A DNA stretch of 18,103 bases from JACKOD01 sp041591635 (GTDB taxonomy: Bacteria; Pseudomonadota; Gammaproteobacteria; Pseudomonadales; Oleiphilaceae). The position numbers were made by a program, and so were the translations under genes. The notes below the pieces were generated by a model. That model worked only from the letters and a program-made list of their open reading frames with translations, had not been told where the DNA came from and searched no databases. Below are positions 14,583-18,103 of the stretch, one piece after another (the stretch's first letter is position 1; every line of letters starts with the position of its first letter). Location of the stretch: the NCBI GenBank assembly GCA_041591635.1, contig JBFHRO010000046.1, positions 1-18,103 of the forward strand. The letters run 5' to 3'.

Positions 14583-15872
14583 GGGTCTGCCCATGTCATT
14601 GATCGCAGGTTGAATGGCAAGAACAAGAGTGCCGTCAACCGGGAAAGGTTTCTGCGCCGCTACCGTGAACACATTAAAAAGGCGGTCGCCGATGCTGTAC
14701 AAAAACGCTCCATTACCGACATTGACCGGGGCGAGAGTGTCAGCATTCCGTCCAAGGATATCGTCGAGCCCACCTTTCGCCACGGCCAGGGTGGACGGCG
14801 TGAATACGTCAACCCCGGCAACAAGGAGTACATTGCCGGCGATGTGATGCCCAAACCGGGGGGCGGGGGCGGCGGTGCCGGTAAAGGCAAGTCCAGCAAC
14901 AGTGGCGAGGGCATTGACGAATTTGTATTCCAGATCTCCCAGGATGAATTTCTGGACTTCATGTTTGAAGATCTGGAGCTGCCGAACCTGGTCAAAAAGC
15001 AGCTCAAGGACACAACCGCCTACAAATACGTGCGGGCCGGCTATTCCAGCCACGGCACGCCGGCCAAGATCAACATAGTGCGCTCGCTGCGCGGCGCCTA
15101 TGCCCGGCGCATGGCCCTCACCGGTAAAACCCGGGAGCGCATCAAAGTGCTTGAAAAGCGCCTTGAGGCACTGGAAAGCGAACCGGAAATCAAAGACCCC
15201 GCGTTCAGCCAGGCCGACCTGATACGCGAGATCAAGGAGGAAATCGAATACCTCAAAGGACGCATGCGCAAAATCCCCTGGATTGATGACTTTGACCTGC
15301 GCTTCAATCTGCACATCAAGCAGCCGGTACCTTCCACCTCTGCCGTCATGTTCTGCCTGATGGATGTGTCGGGCTCCATGTCGCAGATGCACAAGGACAT
15401 CGCCAAGCGCTTCTTCATTCTCTTGTACCTGTTTCTCAAGCGGAACTACCAGCGCATCGACGTGATATTCATTCGCCACCACACCAGCGCCAAGGAAGTC
15501 AACGAGGAAGAGTTCTTCTATTCCCGGGAAACCGGCGGCACCATAGTCTCAAGCGCACTGAAGCTGATGAAAGAGGTCATCGACGATCGCTATCCCCCCA
15601 GCGAATGGAACATTTACGCCGCGCAAGCCTCGGACGGTGACAACTGGAACGACGACTCCCCCCTGTGTGGCCGGCTGTTGCGACAGCAAATACTGCCCTT
15701 GGTGCAGTACTTCTCCTATATCGAAATCACCCCCCACGAACACCAAAGCCTGTGGCATGAATACGAAAGTGTTTTGGCAGACCATGGTGAGTCCTTTTCC
15801 ATGCAGCAGATTGTGGATGCCGGCGACATCTATCCGGTATTTCGAAAACTGTTTCAAAGGAAGGCCGCATGA
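14580..15872 (+). CDS. yeaH: YeaH/YhbH family (DUF444) protein with VWA-type domain
   Basis: A 430-residue protein close to E. coli YeaH (about 427). The N-terminal third is basic (HVIDRRLNGKNKSAVNRERF), then comes a glycine-rich linker at about residues 93-103, a conserved middle region with a coiled coil (about 183-232), and a von Willebrand A-like fold from about 253. The metal site is intact: DVSGS at 262-266, Thr321 in RETGGT, and Asp352 in ASDGDN. Such domains usually act as metal-dependent protein-binding partners of AAA+ ATPases, which fits its place right after prkA (35-base gap). The start at ATG 14580 follows GGAGGT; the upstream in-frame GTG at 14565 precedes that site and is unlikely. 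It overlaps spoVR by 4 bases (ATGA), so translation is probably coupled. The exact biochemical role is unknown. Confidence 0.94.
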   Translation: MGSAHVIDRRLNGKNKSAVNRERFLRRYREHIKKAVADAVQKRSITDIDRGESVSIPSKDIVEPTFRHGQGGRREYVNPGNKEYIAGDVMPKPGGGGGGAGKGKSSNSGEGIDEFVFQISQDEFLDFMFEDLELPNLVKKQLKDTTAYKYVRAGYSSHGTPAKINIVRSLRGAYARRMALTGKTRERIKVLEKRLEALESEPEIKDPAFSQADLIREIKEEIEYLKGRMRKIPWIDDFDLRFNLHIKQPVPSTSAVMFCLMDVSGSMSQMHKDIAKRFFILLYLFLKRNYQRIDVIFIRHHTSAKEVNEEEFFYSRETGGTIVSSALKLMKEVIDDRYPPSEWNIYAAQASDGDNWNDDSPLCGRLLRQQILPLVQYFSYIEITPHEHQSLWHEYESVLADHGESFSMQQIVDAGDIYPVFRKLFQRKAA

Positions 15873-17434
15873 CGCAACCCGATAACCATCAAGACACGGC
15901 AAGCAACTCGGGTACGGGAAGCGAGCGCAAACCCATTTCGACCAGTTCAGACTGGACCTTCGAGCTGATCGAGCAATACGATGCGGCCATTGCCGGCATC
16001 GCGGCGGAATTCCGGCTCGACACCTACCCCAACCAGATCGAGGTGATCAGCGCCGAACTAATGATGGATGCCTACTCCTCGGTGGGCATGCCCGTAGGCT
16101 ATCACCACTGGTCCTTCGGCAAGCAGTTTCTCAACACGTCCAAGCGTTATCAGCGCGGCCAGATGGGGCTGGCCTACGAAATCGTGATCAACTCCAATCC
16201 CTGCATCGCCTATCTCATGGAAGAAAACACCATGATGATGCAGGCACTGGTCATTGCCCACGCCAGTTACGGGCACAATTCGTTTTTCAAGGGTAACTAC
16301 CTGTTTCGCACCTGGACCGATGCCAGTGCCATCATTGATTACCTGCTGTTTGCACGCAACTACGTTAATCAATGTGAAAACCGCCACGGCATTGATGTGG
16401 TAGAACAATTTCTCGACTCCTGCCATGCGCTGCAAAACTACGGCGTCGATCGCTACAAGCGCCCCTCGCCCATTTCAGCCGCCGAAGAAGAAACCCGGAT
16501 GAAAGACCGGGAAGAATACTTGCAGCGTCAGGTCAATGAACTCTGGCGCACCATTCCTGAATCGCGGGAAAAGACCAAGAGCAAGAAGCGCCCGCGCTTT
16601 CCGGCGGAGCCACAGGAAAACCTGCTGTATTTCATCGAAAAGAACGCCCCGCTGCTTGAGCCCTGGCAGCGCGAGCTGGTGCGCATCGTACGCAAGATCT
16701 CGCAGTATTTTTATCCCCAGCGTCAAACCCAGGTAATGAATGAGGGCTGGGCCACCTTTTGGCATTACACCATCATGAACACCCTCTACGACCGCGGCCT
16801 GGTGACCGATGGCTTTATGATTGAGTTTCTCAAGTCGCACACTGCGGTGATTTACCAGCCGCCCTTTGATAGCCCCTGGTACAGCGGCATCAATCCCTAC
16901 ACCCTGGGCTTCACCATGTACTCGGACCTTCGCCGCATCTGCGAGCACCCCACCGAGGAAGATCGCCGCTGGTTTCCCGACATTGCCGGAAGCGACTGGC
17001 TCGAGACCCTGCACTTTGCCATGCACAATTTCAAGGATGAAAGTTTCATCCTGCAATACCTCTCTCCCAAGGTGATCCGGGATCTAAAGCTGTTTTGCGT
17101 GCTGGATGATGACACCTCGACGGAATACCAGGTCAGCGCAATTCATGACGATAACGGCTACCGTCACGTGCGAGAGCAACTGGCACGGCAATACAACCTC
17201 AGCTATCGCGAACCCAATATTCAGGTATGGGATGTGGATATTCGGGGTGATCGCTCCCTGACGCTGCGCCATATTCCGGTTGACCGGGTGCCGCTGGCGG
17301 CCGATACCGAGGAAGTACTCAAGCATGTCCACCGTCTGTGGGGATTTGACGTTCATCTCGAAAGCGTGTGCGATGACAAGGTGCTGGCCACCTATCACTG
17401 CCCGCCCCGCGCCTCTGACGAGGGGAAAAAATAA
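15869..17434 (+). CDS. spoVR: SpoVR/YcgB family protein
   Basis: A 521-residue member of the SpoVR family, named after a Bacillus spore-cortex gene but widespread in non-sporulating proteobacteria as YcgB (about 510 residues). Conserved landmarks are PVGYHHWSFGKQF near residues 75-87, AHASYGHNSFFKGNY at 130-144 and NEGWATFWHYTIMN at 291-304. The histidines and glutamate of the last two look like a metal site, which is inference. The C-terminal region from about 400 is a separate alpha/beta part with IQVWDVDIRGDRSLTLRH. The first 25 residues are polar and variable. The ATG overlaps the yeaH stop by 4 bases. prkA-yeaH-spoVR is a recurrent gene trio in proteobacteria, so a shared process is likely. 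A hairpin beginning at the stop codon may end the transcript. Confidence 0.95.
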   Translation: MTQPDNHQDTASNSGTGSERKPISTSSDWTFELIEQYDAAIAGIAAEFRLDTYPNQIEVISAELMMDAYSSVGMPVGYHHWSFGKQFLNTSKRYQRGQMGLAYEIVINSNPCIAYLMEENTMMMQALVIAHASYGHNSFFKGNYLFRTWTDASAIIDYLLFARNYVNQCENRHGIDVVEQFLDSCHALQNYGVDRYKRPSPISAAEEETRMKDREEYLQRQVNELWRTIPESREKTKSKKRPRFPAEPQENLLYFIEKNAPLLEPWQRELVRIVRKISQYFYPQRQTQVMNEGWATFWHYTIMNTLYDRGLVTDGFMIEFLKSHTAVIYQPPFDSPWYSGINPYTLGFTMYSDLRRICEHPTEEDRRWFPDIAGSDWLETLHFAMHNFKDESFILQYLSPKVIRDLKLFCVLDDDTSTEYQVSAIHDDNGYRHVREQLARQYNLSYREPNIQVWDVDIRGDRSLTLRHIPVDRVPLAADTEEVLKHVHRLWGFDVHLESVCDDKVLATYHCPPRASDEGKK

Positions 17435-17455
17435 TGCCGGGAAACCCCGGCATTA
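17426..17455 (-). terminator. Strong terminator of the 52-residue gene; possibly bidirectional
   Basis: TAATGCCGGG (17432-17441) and CCCGGCATTA (17446-17455) form a perfect 10-base stem with a 4-base loop. Read on the - strand it is followed by six T residues (A at 17426-17431 on the + strand), the full pattern of an intrinsic terminator. On the + strand the stem begins at the spoVR stop codon but lacks a T-run. Confidence 0.8.
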
Positions 17456-17473
17456 GTATCGTGTGCTCAAGGC

Positions 17474-17489
17474 TGCGGCTCCCGCCGCA
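17474..17489. repeat. Small hairpin TGCGGC-N4-GCCGCA
   Basis: A perfect 6-base stem with a 4-base loop starts 2 bases after the stop of the 52-residue gene on the - strand. It may be an extra pause or stability element in front of the true terminator at 17426-17455. Confidence 0.4.
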
Positions 17490-17491
17490 CC

Positions 17492-17650
17492 TCAGGCCGG
17501 CGCGGTCGGCACACTGGCCTGCGGATGGCGCGCGTTCATCTTTTTGAGCAGTTTCAATCGAATGGCCTCCTCGTGCTTGTGTACATAAAGCTCGCTGATA
17601 GTCTTGGCAATGGCATTCAATAATGGATGTTGCTTTTCAAACTCCCCCAT
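17492..17650 (-). CDS. Small protein of 52 residues, unknown function
   Basis: I do not recognise this protein, but the gene has all the parts of a real unit. On the - strand there is TTGAAA and CATAGT at 17-base spacing, then a GAGGGG Shine-Dalgarno 6 bases before ATG, an open frame of 52 codons, and a perfect terminator. The product begins MGEFEKQHPLLNAIAKTISE, continues as an amphipathic basic helix (about residues 10-40, with LKLLKKMNARH), and ends with a short Ala/Pro tail. No signal peptide, no membrane segment, no cysteine. It could be a small cytosolic partner or regulator. It converges on spoVR, and the stop of spoVR sits inside its terminator region. Chance is possible for an ORF this short; the combined signals make it unlikely. 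Confidence 0.6.
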   Translation of the reverse strand: MGEFEKQHPLLNAIAKTISELYVHKHEEAIRLKLLKKMNARHPQASVPTAPA

Positions 17651-17698
17651 AACCCACCCCTCGTGTTGTTATTGAGACAGACATGACCTTGCCTCTTC

Positions 17699-17727
17699 AC
17701 TATGAGCCCAATCTGGTCAGTTTTCAA
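17699..17727 (-). promoter_or_regulatory. Sigma-70 promoter for the 52-residue gene
   Basis: Read on the - strand, TTGAAA (17722-17727; 5 of 6) and CATAGT (17699-17704; 4 of 6) are separated by exactly 17 bases. Transcription would start near 17692 and give a leader of about 42 bases. Confidence 0.5.
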
Positions 17728-17782
17728 TCAACGAAGTGTTAAAATTAGTGTCGCCAGTGCGCCACACGCCCTTGCTAAAAGC

Positions 17783-17893
17783 ATTTAAGCCGGTTGCTGG
17801 GCTGATACGTTGTTGTGTCAGCGTTATCAGGCCAGACCGGAGCCATACGCGCAAACGTAAGCGACCGGCCACCCAGTGAACCAGGCGTTAGCT
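17783..17893. other. Imperfect palindromic element resembling an integron attC site
   Basis: The outer arms pair with small bulges: GCC, GGTT and CTGGG (17789-17801) against CCCAG, AACC and GGC (17872-17886), leaving one extra base on the right arm and an unequal G versus TG bulge. The right end is GGCGTTAGCT, close to the attC R' pattern GTTRRRY (GTTAGCT, one mismatch). The left end, TTTAAGC, is a poor match to RYYYAAC. Total length of about 110 bases falls within attC range. Inside is another stem, CTGATA with TATCAG. Without a second copy in the window this stays a candidate. Confidence 0.35.
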
Positions 17894-17901
17894 GAAAAAG
17901 T

Positions 17902-17930
17902 TTGCAGACACGTACGCCAAAGCGTACGAT
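17902..17930 (+). promoter_or_regulatory. Weak promoter candidate for the antitoxin gene, overlapping its operator
   Basis: TTGCAG (17902-17907) and TACGAT (17925-17930) are 17 bases apart; a second TACGAT follows at 17930-17935. The boxes are weak (3 of 6 and 4 of 6), but the operator dyad sits between and over them, the arrangement expected for an autoregulated toxin-antitoxin operon. Confidence 0.35.
17911..17928. promoter_or_regulatory. Paired CGTACG operator for a YefM/Phd-type antitoxin
   Basis: CGTACGC (17911-17917) and GCGTACG (17922-17928) form a perfect inverted repeat, and each contains the hexamer palindrome CGTACG. The two hexamers (17911-17916 and 17923-17928) are 12 bases apart centre to centre. 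From memory, E. coli YefM-YoeB binds two palindromic repeats with a TGTACA core at the same 12-base spacing, so this is very likely the autoregulatory site of the gene at 17958. Confidence 0.6.
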
Positions 17931-17957
17931 ACGATTGTGTTAGTCCGGAGAATGGAA

Positions 17958-18103
17958 ATGAATACTCTTACTGCAAGCGAGGCAAGAGCAAATTTGTATC
18001 GCTTACTGGATCAAGCCAGTGAAACGCATCAACCTATTACCATAACAGGCAAAAGAAATAGTGCTGTATTAGTCTCCAGTGAAGACTGGGAATCAATTCA
18101 AGA
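17958..18103 (+). CDS. Phd/YefM-family antitoxin (N-terminal part, runs off the window)
   Basis: The visible 48 residues begin MNTLTASEARANLYRLLDQA and continue with PITITGKRNSAVLVSSEDWE, the typical N-terminal DNA-binding fold of Phd/YefM antitoxins in type II toxin-antitoxin systems. These proteins bind and neutralise a RelE/YoeB/Txe-type or Doc-type toxin encoded just downstream and repress their own operon. The start at 17958 is preferred over the in-frame ATG at 17952 because GGAG (17947-17950) is 7 bases from the former and only 1 from the latter. By my count 59 of 146 bases are G or C (about 40%), clearly lower than spoVR (34 of 60 in a sample line), which suggests acquisition. The C-terminus and the toxin lie beyond the window. 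Confidence 0.88.
   Translation, partial: MNTLTASEARANLYRLLDQASETHQPITITGKRNSAVLVSSEDWESIQ

Noticed and set aside
14550..15482. Open frame of 310 codons on the - strand
   Set aside because: It is antisense to yeaH, has no family resemblance, and starts inside conserved yeaH sequence.
16475..17056. Open frame of 193 codons on the - strand
   Set aside because: Antisense shadow of spoVR without motif, promoter or ribosome-binding site.

Overview
The window reads as chromosome from a gammaproteobacterium of about 55-57% GC. The gene content (rsmE, an RND efflux pair, a BarA/GacS-like hybrid kinase, bacterial tpm, and the yeaG/yeaH/ycgB-type trio) fits a Pseudomonadales/Cellvibrionales/Oceanospirillales-like lineage. 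I cannot name the genus.

Left part (1-4909, + strand): the 3' end of rsmE is followed by a two-gene efflux operon. It encodes a HlyD/AcrA-type periplasmic adaptor overlapping by 14 bases a 1056-residue RND inner-membrane pump. No outer-membrane channel gene is present. A gene-free stretch follows (4910-5443). It is AT-rich in the middle and holds a tight cluster of DnaA-box-like 9-mers, an exact match to the IHF consensus and two closely spaced GATC sites. Next come a DUF445 membrane protein, a good intrinsic terminator, and a 74-residue helical small protein with its own promoter-like signal.

Middle (7235-11542, - strand): a YihY/BrkB-family membrane protein with an extra C-terminal winged-helix-like region, and a 962-residue hybrid sensor kinase (HisKA, HATPase, an incomplete receiver, a complete receiver, HPt). 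The kinase is divergent from tpm (thiopurine/metalloid methyltransferase). The space between them carries a short tandem repeat of 22-base period.

Right part (12622-17434, + strand): prkA (yeaG), yeaH and spoVR (ycgB), a conserved trio linked in other bacteria to stationary-phase, stress and nitrogen-limitation physiology. They are tightly packed; yeaH and spoVR overlap by 4 bases. prkA is preceded by about 150 bases with long-range pairing potential. A 52-residue small gene on the - strand faces spoVR and has a promoter, a Shine-Dalgarno and an excellent terminator of its own.

Right edge (about 17783-18103): composition changes to about 40% GC. A Phd/YefM-family antitoxin gene runs off the end. 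It is preceded by a paired CGTACG operator with 12-base centre spacing and, further upstream, by an imperfect inverted-repeat structure ending in GTTAGCT that resembles an integron attC site. This edge looks like the start of an accessory or cassette region and is the most likely place for something new.
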